A stretch of 25,610 bases of DNA from JAYQUR01 sp038133505. GTDB lineage: Bacteria > Pseudomonadota > Alphaproteobacteria > MPNO01 > UBA830. Under the pieces are notes generated by a model. The model did no database searches. It saw only the letters and a program-made list of their open reading frames with translations, and was not told the origin of the DNA. The stretch lies in contig JAYPTI010000027.1 in the NCBI GenBank assembly GCA_038133505.1, positions 1 to 25,610 on the forward strand. The letters are read 5' to 3'. The position numbers and the translations under genes are program-made. Below are positions 1-7,813 of this stretch, in pieces. Within the stretch, counting starts at the first letter, position 1. The number at the start of each line of letters is the position of its first letter.

Positions 1-2
1 AC

Positions 3-23
3 AACCGGCCGAATGCCGGTTTT
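3..23 (+). terminator. Probable rho-independent terminator of an upstream gene
   Basis: Positions 3-9 pair with 15-21 (stem AACCGGC/GCCGGTT, loop CGAAT), and the stem runs into a short T-tract at 20-23. This is the shape of an intrinsic terminator. It would end a gene lying left of the window edge on the + strand. The T-run is only four bases, so termination may be weak. Confidence 0.45.
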
Positions 24-140
24 GATTCCGGCCACCCTACGGGGCGGGCCGCCGTTCATAAAATAACAATGCCGGTTAATGAAGCGTAAATGCGGGAACG
101 GCTGTGAAACCCGGGCGTTAACGTCTCCCGCCGATCCTTT

Positions 141-169
141 TTGACAGAACCGGCCACGGTCATTCCAAT
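141..169 (+). promoter_or_regulatory. Candidate sigma-70-type promoter for the TRAP operon
   Basis: A perfect -35 hexamer TTGACA lies at 141-146. A 17-base spacer leads to TCCAAT at 164-169, which matches four of six bases of TATAAT. It sits about 45 bases upstream of the ATG of the binding-protein gene. A purine-rich ribosome site (AAGGGGAGAG) follows just before that ATG. No operator was recognised. The assignment is from consensus match only. Confidence 0.4.
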
Positions 170-212
170 GAGGAAAATACTTAGCAATCGAATAATTTAA
201 GGGGAGAGAGAG

Positions 213-1265
213 ATGATTACGAAAGTCACCCGTTGGGCAGGGATCGCAACCGTCGTGATGGCGGTCGGTACTGCAAGCAGCGCTCAGGCCGAACTCCAGC
301 TCAAGCGGATCACGATCGGAACCAACCCGTCCGGAACGGTCTACTATCTGATCGGAAGCGGGTTCGCGAAACTGTTCCAGGAAAAGCTGAACGTCCGCTC
401 GACGGCGCAGCCACATGCGGGTTCCACTGTTTACGTGCCGCTCTATGCCAAAGGCGAAATGACGCTCGGCCTCAACAACAGCATGGATTCCGGTTCGGCC
501 TATCGCGGCATCGGAGACCACAAGAAGGCGCTCAAATCGGTCAGGGCGCTCGCGCGATTCTGGGCGATTACCTACGCCTACATGGTGCGGGAGGATTCCG
601 GCATCACGTCGCTCGAGAAGTTGAAGGGCAAGAAGGTCGTCACGCACATCAAGTCCGTGACGTCGCTGACAAATCTCAGCAAGCGGGTCCTCGCGACTGC
701 CGGCATTTCCGAAAAAGACGTCACGCCGATGGAAAGCGGCGGCCTCGTCCGGAACATCGATCTCGTCGTCGAGGGGCGCGCCGACGCGTCGCCCATNNNN
801 NNNNNNATCGGCGAGGCCCGAGACGTCGATGTCGCAGGCGGTTACGCGATGCCCGCGTTCCGCAAGGCGCATGCGACCGTGCCGAAGGGCCAGCGCATTC
901 TGCCGCTGGGGCCGAAAGGCACGGACGAGTTTCTCGATAGCGGCGTTCCCGGATCGCGGACGCACATGGCGAAGGCGTCCGACAAGCGGACCTATCTGAA
1001 GGGCGACACCCAGGTCGCGATCTTCGATGCGTATCTCAATGCCGGCTCCGCGGTTTCCAACGAGGATGCCTATATCCTCGTGAAGACGCTGCACGAGAAC
1101 TGGAAGCAGTTGCAGAAGGACTACGGTCCGCTGCGCGGCATTCCGCAGAACGGGCTGGCACCGGCCTCCAACCCGCATCCGTTCCACGACGGTGCGATCA
1201 AGTACTACAAGGAAGTCGGTCTCTGGACGGCCGAGAACGACAAGCGTCAGGCTGCCGTAAAGTAG
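213..1265 (+). CDS. TAXI-family TRAP transporter substrate-binding protein
   Basis: Periplasmic binding protein that would capture a small organic (probably carboxylate) ligand for the TRAP permease encoded next. Residues 1-26 form a signal peptide (K4, R7, hydrophobic core, cleavage after AQA). The mature N-terminus LKRITIGTNPSGTVYY is the typical TAXI/NMT1-like opening. The length of about 350 residues is normal for the family. A strong purine-rich ribosome site precedes the ATG. A 10-base N gap (797-806) replaces about four residues after ADASP; the frame is the same on both sides, so the gene is probably intact and only unresolved there. The permease starts 40 bases downstream on the same strand, which supports a two-gene operon. 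The ligand cannot be predicted. Confidence 0.9.
   Translation: MITKVTRWAGIATVVMAVGTASSAQAELQLKRITIGTNPSGTVYYLIGSGFAKLFQEKLNVRSTAQPHAGSTVYVPLYAKGEMTLGLNNSMDSGSAYRGIGDHKKALKSVRALARFWAITYAYMVREDSGITSLEKLKGKKVVTHIKSVTSLTNLSKRVLATAGISEKDVTPMESGGLVRNIDLVVEGRADASPXXXXIGEARDVDVAGGYAMPAFRKAHATVPKGQRILPLGPKGTDEFLDSGVPGSRTHMAKASDKRTYLKGDTQVAIFDAYLNAGSAVSNEDAYILVKTLHENWKQLQKDYGPLRGIPQNGLAPASNPHPFHDGAIKYYKEVGLWTAENDKRQAAVK
797..806. other. Assembly gap (10 N) inside the TRAP binding-protein gene
   Basis: Ten N bases separate ...GCGTCGCCCAT from ATCGGCGAGG. The reading frame continues across the gap when it is counted as ten bases. The flanks share only AT, so there is no convincing hidden overlap. The family usually has a few residues here ending in a glycine, so the gap may be close to its true size. 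Confidence 0.95.
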
Positions 1266-1288
1266 AGATCGGAACCGGGGGCAGGACG

Positions 1289-1307
1289 ATGCGCGGGAGC
1301 CGCGCAT
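1289..1307 (+). promoter_or_regulatory. Start-codon hairpin of the TRAP permease gene
   Basis: A perfect 8-bp inverted repeat (1289-1296 ATGCGCGG against 1300-1307 CCGCGCAT) has a GAG loop. The right arm includes the first two bases of the ATG at 1306. The ribosome site GGGAG (1295-1299) lies partly in the stem and partly in the loop. In mRNA this would hide the initiation region of the permease cistron, a plausible way of lowering permease output relative to the binding protein. Regulation is inferred, not shown. Confidence 0.4.
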
Positions 1308-3198
1308 GACCGAACGCGTGTGCAGGCTGTACAAGAATATTTGCCTGGAGCTTCTTCCTGCCCTCGGGGTCCTCTGGATTCTCGGCGTAACCGATTACCT
1401 GCAGCTGGGCGTGGTCTCGGCGCAGGCACTCGGCGTGCTGCTCGGCCTTGCCGTCGGCGGAGCGATGGTCCGCTATCCTTACGGCTCGCGGCCCGGGGGG
1501 CTGGAACTGGTCCTCGCCGTCGCCGGAACCGCGTGCTGGTTCTGGATGGCCTATAATTTCGACGCGTGGCTCCTCAGTATGGGCGAGCGGACCGTCGACA
1601 TGTGGCTTCCGGGGATCGTCGCTATCGTCCTGATGATGGAGGGGCTGCGAAAGGCGGCCGGCAAGGTGATCGCGGCGCTGGTCTGGGTCCTGATCGCCTA
1701 CGCCTTCCTCGGCGACAACTTGCCGGGGATGTTCCGGGCCGACGTCTTCCCGCCCGACAAGACGATCCTCTATCTCTATTCCGACACGAACGGCGTCCCC
1801 GGACTGGTTCTCCGCGTCGTCGGCGAGATCGTGCTGGCGTTCATCATCTTCGGCAAGATGCTGGAGGCGAGCGGCGCGACCGAGTTCCTCAACGACCTCG
1901 CGCTCGGCTGGATGGGGCATCGCCGCGGCGGTCCCGCCAAGGTGGCGGTCGTTGCGTCCGGCGCGTTCGGATCGATCTCCGGATCGACGGTCGCGAACAT
2001 CATGTCGACCGGTGTCGTCACCATCCCCATGATGAAGAAATCCGGGTTCAAGCCGGAACACGCGGCCGCGATCGAAGCGGTCGCATCCAACGGCGGACAG
2101 GTTGCTCCGCCGGTGATGGGGGCGACGGCCTTTATCATCGCCAAATTCCTCGAGATCACATACGGCGAGGTGGTGCTTGCTGCGGCGATCCCGGCAGCGC
2201 TCTATTTCTTCGTCATTTTCCTGCAGGTAGACGCGATCGCGGTCCGTCTCGGTATCAAGGGATTGCCGCGAGAGGAACTGCCCCGGATCGGGCCGACCTT
2301 CGCCGCGGGCTGGATCTATCTTGTGCCCATTGCCGTGCTCCTCTGGTACCTCCTCGGGGAAGGTTTCAATGCCGGCCTGTCGGGGCTTTACGCGTGCGGC
2401 GTGCTGTTCGTGATGATCCTGATCAAGCGGCGCGGCGTTCTGAGACGCGAAGAATTGCGCGGCTTCTTCATCGGCTCCGGCGAAAATCTCGTGCCGTTGC
2501 TGCTGATCGGCGGCGCGGCTGGCATCATCATGGGCGTTCTGAATTCGACCGGGCTCGCCTTCCAGCTTTCGCTGATGCTGACGACCGTCGCCCAAAGCGC
2601 CGGCATTCTGGTCATGCTCATGCTGACGGCGGTTATCTGCATCGCGTTCGGGATGGGTATGCCGACGGCGGCCGTCTACATCGTGCTCGTTTCCGTCGTT
2701 GCGCCGGCGCTGACCAAGATGGGGGTGTCGCCGCTGGCGGCGCACATGTTCATCTTCTATTTCGGCTTGCTCAGCATGCTGACCCCGCCGGTCGCGATCG
2801 CCAGCATGGTTGCGGCTGAAATTTCCGGCAGCGACATGTGGCGGACGGGCTTTCTCGGGCTGCAACTCGGCATCACCGCCTATCTGCTGCCCTTCCTGTG
2901 GGCCTTCAATCCGGCGATCCTGTTCGACGGTTCCTGGCAGGCGATCTCGATTGCAGTCGCGACATGCGTCGTTGCCGGGATGATGATCGGCCAGAGCATG
3001 CTGGTGATCGGCGAAAGGGACGCGGCCGGTTTGCTGGGGGCGGGGGCGCTGTTCGCGGGCGCGATCGCGGTCGGCAGCGCGACTCTCTGGATCGGCGGCG
3101 AAACGCCGGCGGCGCTGATACCGGCGGCCCTCGGTCTGGTCCCTCTATACCTGCTTCGAACGCGGCGTGCGCGCCTGTCCGAAGCGGCGGAAACCTGA
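1306..3198 (+). CDS. TRAP transporter permease, fused DctQ-DctM (TAXI type)
   Basis: Inner-membrane component of a secondary, ion-driven TRAP importer partnered with the TAXI binding protein upstream. At 630 residues it is the usual length of fused small-plus-large TRAP permeases. Residues 1-135 form the small-subunit-like helices. From about residue 160 comes the large DctM domain, with the conserved GSISGSTVANIMSTG stretch (222-236), the SNGGQVAPPVMG stretch (261-272), and later FGMGMPTAAVYI and LTPPVAIASMVAA. Many hydrophobic helices are present throughout, with a glycine/alanine-rich membrane tail. The chosen ATG has GGGAG six bases upstream. The operon ends at this gene: the next gene converges from the opposite strand after only 15 bases. 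Confidence 0.93.
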   Translation: MTERVCRLYKNICLELLPALGVLWILGVTDYLQLGVVSAQALGVLLGLAVGGAMVRYPYGSRPGGLELVLAVAGTACWFWMAYNFDAWLLSMGERTVDMWLPGIVAIVLMMEGLRKAAGKVIAALVWVLIAYAFLGDNLPGMFRADVFPPDKTILYLYSDTNGVPGLVLRVVGEIVLAFIIFGKMLEASGATEFLNDLALGWMGHRRGGPAKVAVVASGAFGSISGSTVANIMSTGVVTIPMMKKSGFKPEHAAAIEAVASNGGQVAPPVMGATAFIIAKFLEITYGEVVLAAAIPAALYFFVIFLQVDAIAVRLGIKGLPREELPRIGPTFAAGWIYLVPIAVLLWYLLGEGFNAGLSGLYACGVLFVMILIKRRGVLRREELRGFFIGSGENLVPLLLIGGAAGIIMGVLNSTGLAFQLSLMLTTVAQSAGILVMLMLTAVICIAFGMGMPTAAVYIVLVSVVAPALTKMGVSPLAAHMFIFYFGLLSMLTPPVAIASMVAAEISGSDMWRTGFLGLQLGITAYLLPFLWAFNPAILFDGSWQAISIAVATCVVAGMMIGQSMLVIGERDAAGLLGAGALFAGAIAVGSATLWIGGETPAALIPAALGLVPLYLLRTRRARLSEAAET

Positions 3199-3213
3199 TC
3201 GTTCACCGGACGG

Positions 3214-4734
3214 TCAGTCGATCGCCCTCAACTCCGTTTTCAGCACCTTTCCGTAGTTGTTCTTCGGCAGGGCGTCGATAAACCGATAGGCCTTAGGCCG
3301 CTTGAACCGGGCGATTTCCTCCAGACAGAGCGCGTCGAGCTCGGCTTCCCGGACCTCCGCGCCCGGCTTGGGCACGACGAACGCGACGACCTCCTCGCCC
3401 CAGTCGGGGTGAGGCCTGCCGATGACCGAACATTCGAGAACGCCGTCGTGGCGCAGCAGTACTTCCTCGACCTCGCGCGGGTAGATGTTGGACCCGCCCG
3501 AGATGATGACGTCCTTCGAGCGGTCCTTGAGCGTCACGAACCCTTCCTCGTCGAGCGCACCCATGTCGCCGGTATGCAGCCATCCGCCGCGCAGCGTCTC
3601 GGCGCTGGCGGCCTCGTTCTGCCAGTAGCCCTTCATGACGACGTCGCCGCGCACGAGAATTTCACCGATCTCGCCGTCAGGCACCGGCGCATCGTTCTCG
3701 TCGGCGATCCGCACCTCGACGCCGGTCTGCGCCGGGCCCACGGAAGCGAGCCGCGCATGGTAACGGGGGTGCCCGGACTCGGTATGGATTTCGTGGGAAA
3801 CGGCGGTGATGGTCATCGGCGACTCGCCCTGACCGTATATCTGGACCAGCTTTGGCCCCAGCAGGTCGAGCGCCTTGAGGCAGTCCTCGACATACATGGG
3901 CGCGCCGCCGTAGACGATCGTCTTGAGGTTCGAGAGGTCCGCGTCCGCGATGCCGGGCGCCGACAGGAGGCGCGTTACCATGGTCGGTGCGAAGAAGAAC
4001 GTTGCGCCAGGCCAGTGCGGCAGCAGCGAGAACACCTCGTCGGGATCGAACCCGCCCGAACCCGGCACCACCTGGCATGCGCCGCGCTCGACATGCGGCA
4101 GTATGTAGAGGCCCGAGCCGTGGCTCATCGGTGCGGCATGGATGATGCAGTCTTCCGGGGCGATCGTGTCGACATTCGCGAAATACGCTTCGTTCATCGC
4201 GCGCAGGTTCCGGTGCGTCAGCATCGCGCCCTTGGGCCGCCCCGTGGTTCCCGACGTGTAGAACACCCAGGCGAGATCGTCGCCGTCCGCGTCGGCCATC
4301 GGCGCGCGCTCCGCCGCAAACAGGGCGTCGTACGTCCGCGTGCCCGCAACGACGACGTATTCCAGCGATGGGATAGAGGCGGCAAACTCGCCGATGCCTT
4401 CGGCAAGGTCTGGACTGACGAAACAGACCCGGGCGCCTGAGTTCTCGAGTATCCAGGCAAACTCCCGCGGATGGAGCCGCGCGTTCATGGGCACCGCCGC
4501 GCAACCCGCATGCCAGGCGCCGAACAGGATTTCCGAGTAGGCGGGATCGTTCTTCATCGCAAGCGCGATCCGGTCGCCGGCGACCAGCCCCAACTCGTTC
4601 CTGAAAGCGCCGGCCAGCCTTGCGGATCGCTCCGCGTGCCCGGCATAGGTGGCGGTGATTTCCGTACCGCGGGCGAGGGCGGGACGGTCGGGCGCCGCAT
4701 CGGCGGCATCATGAAGTAGTTTCGCGAGGTTCAT
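3214..4734 (-). CDS. Acyl-CoA synthetase / AMP-dependent ligase
   Basis: Cytoplasmic ANL-superfamily enzyme that activates a carboxylic acid to acyl-AMP and then acyl-CoA. At 506 residues it has all the family landmarks: the phosphate-binding loop YTSGTTGRPKG (159-169), IYGQGESP in place of the more common YGxTE (299-306), the hinge region GWLHTGD (384-390) followed by DRSKDVIISGG, and the C-terminal PKNNYGKVLK with the adenylation lysine K496. The acyl substrate is not predictable; medium- or short-chain or aromatic acids are all possible. It starts at ATG 4734, back to back with the exported protein gene at 4792, so their promoters must share about 57 bases or overlap coding sequence. Its 3' end faces the TRAP permease. 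Confidence 0.92.
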   Translation of the reverse strand: MNLAKLLHDAADAAPDRPALARGTEITATYAGHAERSARLAGAFRNELGLVAGDRIALAMKNDPAYSEILFGAWHAGCAAVPMNARLHPREFAWILENSGARVCFVSPDLAEGIGEFAASIPSLEYVVVAGTRTYDALFAAERAPMADADGDDLAWVFYTSGTTGRPKGAMLTHRNLRAMNEAYFANVDTIAPEDCIIHAAPMSHGSGLYILPHVERGACQVVPGSGGFDPDEVFSLLPHWPGATFFFAPTMVTRLLSAPGIADADLSNLKTIVYGGAPMYVEDCLKALDLLGPKLVQIYGQGESPMTITAVSHEIHTESGHPRYHARLASVGPAQTGVEVRIADENDAPVPDGEIGEILVRGDVVMKGYWQNEAASAETLRGGWLHTGDMGALDEEGFVTLKDRSKDVIISGGSNIYPREVEEVLLRHDGVLECSVIGRPHPDWGEEVVAFVVPKPGAEVREAELDALCLEEIARFKRPKAYRFIDALPKNNYGKVLKTELRAID

Positions 4735-4791
4735 GTCTTATCTATACAGCAGATGATGATGCCGAAACCCCGGATATCCCGACCTTCCCGG

Positions 4792-6015
4792 ATGCGTTCG
4801 ACACTGTTCCGTTCCCTGTTTGTGGCAGCGCCACTCTTTATGGCGGCGCTTGTCTGCAGCGGTGCTGCGTGCGCGCAGAATAATCCGGTCGCAGGCTCCG
4901 GAAAACTGCCCGAACTCGATCCGTTTGCCGGCCCGCCGCAAAACGTGGTCGATGCCGTTGCGACGATGCTCAGCAACCGCGCGGAAAGCGGCTTCTTCGA
5001 CGGGATCAAGGCGTGCTTCAAGAACGCAGGGCTCAATGAGCTGGCGCAGATAGACTGCCGCCGGCGGTTCGACCGCTTTTTTGCAGAGGTGCGCGAGAAG
5101 CGTCGGGATCTGCTCGGGCCGCTGCCGCCTCTGGAAGTCTTTGCGCGGCTGGCAGCGCTATCCGGCGATTCACAGGGCGTCCGTTTCTCGAAGGACGTCT
5201 ATGCATTGAGAGGGGTCATCAACGATCTCGAAACCGCGCGCGAATTCGAAGAGGTGAAGACGTGTTTCCAGCAGGCCGGTCCTCAGCCCGCCATCCGCCA
5301 GATCTGCCGGCAGAACCTTGATCGCTTCCATGCCGAGCTGGTGCGCGAGAATGCCCTGCTGTTCCGAGACCTCGAGCCGGAAGCGATCCGGAAGCGTCTT
5401 TTCGCGGTCGCAGACGAAGGCAACGCGATCTTCGGGGTCGGCGAAACGACGGCGTTCGATTCCCTTCGAAAGATCCGCAAGGCTCAGCAGGAGGAGAAAG
5501 AAGCGGCCGCGCGCGCGATGGCGACGGCGCAGCGCTATTACTGCCGCCCCTCTGCCAGCCGGCGCGTCGCACCGCACGAAGCCGTCATGGCGTCGGACGG
5601 GGTTTGCCTGTGCGCCTACGGCGGCCGGTTTCTCGGCTCCACGCCGGCGGAGAAGGGACGGCCGGTCAAGGCGGTCTGCGGCCAGTGCGGGGCGGCGGGT
5701 CGCTTCAAGATCGCCGATCTCAACCGCGGCAGCCTGATGCACGGCGACTGGATAACGCTGGAGGCGATCCACGGCGGATACGTCTCGGTTCACCGCAACG
5801 GGTTCGTCTATGCAGATCGACAGCAGGCGGGAAAGTTCGAGAAGTTCCGCGTGGTGCGGCCGAGCAATCGCCCGGGACAGATCCAGCCGGGCGAGATGGT
5901 GACGCTGATCTCGCCCCGCGGCGTCTATCTGACGACGAATCTGGCGGGCGGCGGCGCGCTGCGGGGCAGCAAGAACCTGCCCCAGCCGCACGAATACTTC
6001 GTGCTGGTGAGGTAG
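4792..6015 (+). CDS. Exported protein with Cys-x13-Cys repeats and beta-trefoil-like C-terminus (unknown function)
   Basis: I do not recognise this as a named family. Numbered from ATG 4792 (407 residues), residues 1-28 form a signal peptide ending in the cleavage motif ACA, so it is probably periplasmic or secreted. Two tandem related helical repeats follow: KACFKNAG...DCRRRFDRFFAEV (Cys75, Cys89) and KTCFQQAG...ICRQNLDRFHAEL (Cys158, Cys172). Each has two Cys separated by 13 residues, as in disulfide-locked helical hairpins. Next come a charged helix (about 225-250) and a Cys-rich linker (Cys251, CLC 272-274, CGQC 296-299). The C-terminal ~95 residues are beta-rich, with repeats of the type GxYVSVxxxGxVxAD, like fascin or ricin beta-trefoils. 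The frame is also open from ATG 4753. I chose 4792 because it gives a compact signal peptide and leaves room for divergent promoters. Neither start has a good ribosome site. Confidence 0.75.
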   Translation: MRSTLFRSLFVAAPLFMAALVCSGAACAQNNPVAGSGKLPELDPFAGPPQNVVDAVATMLSNRAESGFFDGIKACFKNAGLNELAQIDCRRRFDRFFAEVREKRRDLLGPLPPLEVFARLAALSGDSQGVRFSKDVYALRGVINDLETAREFEEVKTCFQQAGPQPAIRQICRQNLDRFHAELVRENALLFRDLEPEAIRKRLFAVADEGNAIFGVGETTAFDSLRKIRKAQQEEKEAAARAMATAQRYYCRPSASRRVAPHEAVMASDGVCLCAYGGRFLGSTPAEKGRPVKAVCGQCGAAGRFKIADLNRGSLMHGDWITLEAIHGGYVSVHRNGFVYADRQQAGKFEKFRVVRPSNRPGQIQPGEMVTLISPRGVYLTTNLAGGGALRGSKNLPQPHEYFVLVR

Positions 6016-6045
6016 CGGGCAGGAGCCGGGGAATGGCCGATGTAG

Positions 6046-7212
6046 TTAGCGCACGGCCTCGAGGATCGAACAGTAGTTCGCGACGGCCGAGCCGCCCATG
6101 TTGAACACGCCCGCGATTTGCGCGCCGTCGATCTGCAGCGGACCGGCATCGCCGCGCGCCTGCATCGCCGCCATCACATGCATCGAGACGCCGGTCGCGC
6201 CGATCGGATGCCCCTTGGACTTGAGACCGCCGGACGGATTGACCGGCAGCTTGCCGGACTTCGCGCTGATGCCGTTCGCAATGATGCCGGCGCCCTTGCC
6301 CTTCTCGGCGAGACCCATGGCCTCGTAGATCAGAAGCTCGGCGATGGTGAAGCAGTCGTGGACTTCGACGACGTCGAGATCGTCGACGCCGATCTTCGCC
6401 TGAGCGTAGGCCTGCCGCCAGGCCTCGGCAGCGCCCTCGAACTGGGTCACGTCGCGCCGCGACATCGGCAGGAAATCGTTCACATGCGTCGCCGCGCGGA
6501 AGAGGACCGCCTTGTTCATGCCCATGGCCGTCTCGACGTCTGCGAGCACGACCGCGGCGGCACCGTCGGTGACGGGCGAGCAGTCGGAACGCTTGAGCGG
6601 ACCGGAGATCAGCGGGTTCTTGTCGGACGGCTCGCGGCAGAACTCGTAGCCGAGATCCTTCTGGAAATGGGCGAGGGGGTTTACCGCGCCGTTGGCGTGG
6701 TTCTTCGCCGCGATCTGCGCCAGCGCGTCGGACTGGTCGCCGTATTTCTGGAAATAGCTCTCGGCGATGCGCGCGAAGATGTCGACGAACGAGCCGTTCT
6801 CGCCGCCTTCCTCCTTGTAGTAGCTCGCCTTGGTCAGCACCTCGCCGATGGCGGCGCCGTTAAGCTCCGTCATCTTCTCGACGCCGACGCAAAGGACGAT
6901 CTTCGCGCGGTTCGCCGCGATGGCGTTGAGGCCTTGGTAGATCGCCGCCGTGCCGGTCGCGCAGGCGTTCTCGACCCGGGTCGCCGGTTTGAAGCGAAGG
7001 TCGGGATGGACCTGGAGGACCAGCGATGCCGGGAAGTCCTGCATCACGAAGCCGCCGTTGAAGTGGCCGATGAAAATCTCGTCCACGTCGCCCGGCGCGA
7101 CGCCTGCGTCGTTGAGCGCGTCGGTCGCCGCATCGACGATCAGCGTCTCAAGCTCGACGCCCTCGTGCTTGCCGAATTTGGTATGGGCCCAGCCCACGAT
7201 GCAGCCGGTCAT
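6046..7212 (-). CDS. Thiolase (SCP-x/acetyl-CoA acetyltransferase type)
   Basis: Cytoplasmic thiolase-fold enzyme that cleaves or condenses beta-ketoacyl-CoA with CoA or acetyl-CoA. Length is 388 residues. The nucleophilic cysteine is Cys84 in the motif ENACATGTAA. The active-site segment HDCFTIAE (285-292) replaces the NEAF motif of classical thiolases, and GGLKSKGHPIGATG (328-341) carries the catalytic His335. The HDCF signature and C-terminal NMGGSA place it with SCP-x/SCP2-type thiolases rather than FadA or PhaA. A good ribosome site (AAGGAT) precedes ATG 7212. It is the third gene of a minus-strand set with the FAH hydrolase and cupin, separated from the cupin by 70 bases, and is likely co-transcribed. 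The physiological acyl chain is unknown. Confidence 0.92.
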   Translation of the reverse strand: MTGCIVGWAHTKFGKHEGVELETLIVDAATDALNDAGVAPGDVDEIFIGHFNGGFVMQDFPASLVLQVHPDLRFKPATRVENACATGTAAIYQGLNAIAANRAKIVLCVGVEKMTELNGAAIGEVLTKASYYKEEGGENGSFVDIFARIAESYFQKYGDQSDALAQIAAKNHANGAVNPLAHFQKDLGYEFCREPSDKNPLISGPLKRSDCSPVTDGAAAVVLADVETAMGMNKAVLFRAATHVNDFLPMSRRDVTQFEGAAEAWRQAYAQAKIGVDDLDVVEVHDCFTIAELLIYEAMGLAEKGKGAGIIANGISAKSGKLPVNPSGGLKSKGHPIGATGVSMHVMAAMQARGDAGPLQIDGAQIAGVFNMGGSAVANYCSILEAVR

Positions 7213-7282
7213 GGCGGTATCCTTCTCTGAAACGGGTGCGGCTACTCTGACATGTTGCGATGCCCGGTCAAGCGGTCGGGCG

Positions 7283-7813
7283 CTAAACCGGGGCGGCGTT
7301 CACCAGCACCGCCGCCAGGAGGCACGGCTCGTCGGTGCGCACGCTCCACGAGTGGTTGGTGCCGCGCTGGATCATCATGTCGCCCTGCTTGAGGCAGACC
7401 TCGCTGTCGTCGAGGATCGCCCAGATCTCGCCTTTCACGACGATCAGGTAATCGACCGTCGACGTCTTGTGCATCATCGGATCGTCGCTGCCTTCCACCG
7501 GCGCATGGCCGGCGCCGATGGAATCGAACGCGTCTCCCGCGTCCGCGTTGTCGCGCCACGCGCTGTCCGGCGGGAACTCGACGAGGCGGAAGATGGTGCC
7601 GTTGGGCGGCGGTTCCAGCACCACGGGCCGGTCCGCCGCGTCTGCGTTACCCGTGTTGTCGGCGGGCGCGCCGTTGGTCTGCCACAGGTCTGTGAGCGCG
7701 AGACCCGGCATGGATTCCATTTCCTTCACCGCGGTCGCGTCGCCGTCGATGATGAAGACAGACTTGCCGGTCTCATCGTGGCCCGTGACGACGCGCCTGA
7801 TTTTCTCAACCAT
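7283..7813 (-). CDS. Cupin-domain protein (small catabolic type)
   Basis: A 176-residue protein with a single C-terminal cupin barrel. The first cupin motif is MHKTSTVDYLIVVKGEIW (114-131; His115 and Asp121 as possible ligands) and the second is GDMMIQRGTNHSW (144-156; His154). The N-terminal half is the extension common in this family. Family members are often annotated only as cupins beside FAH hydrolases and dehydrogenases of small-acid catabolism. A metal-dependent isomerase, dioxygenase or binding role cannot be distinguished. Its ATG overlaps the stop of the FAH gene by 8 bases (ATGGTTGA), which implies translational coupling. Confidence 0.85.
   Translation of the reverse strand: MVEKIRRVVTGHDETGKSVFIIDGDATAVKEMESMPGLALTDLWQTNGAPADNTGNADAADRPVVLEPPPNGTIFRLVEFPPDSAWRDNADAGDAFDSIGAGHAPVEGSDDPMMHKTSTVDYLIVVKGEIWAILDDSEVCLKQGDMMIQRGTNHSWSVRTDEPCLLAAVLVNAAPV

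Noticed and set aside
797..806. First N gap as an unmerged overlap like the second
   Set aside because: The flanks share only two bases (AT). Collapsing would keep the frame but would remove residues that the family usually has, so a true small gap is more likely.
1198..2865. Long open frame of 555 codons on the minus strand, opposite the TRAP permease
   Set aside because: Its product is dominated by Arg, His, Asp and Gln, typical of the antisense of a GC-rich gene. The plus-strand permease has full family motifs.
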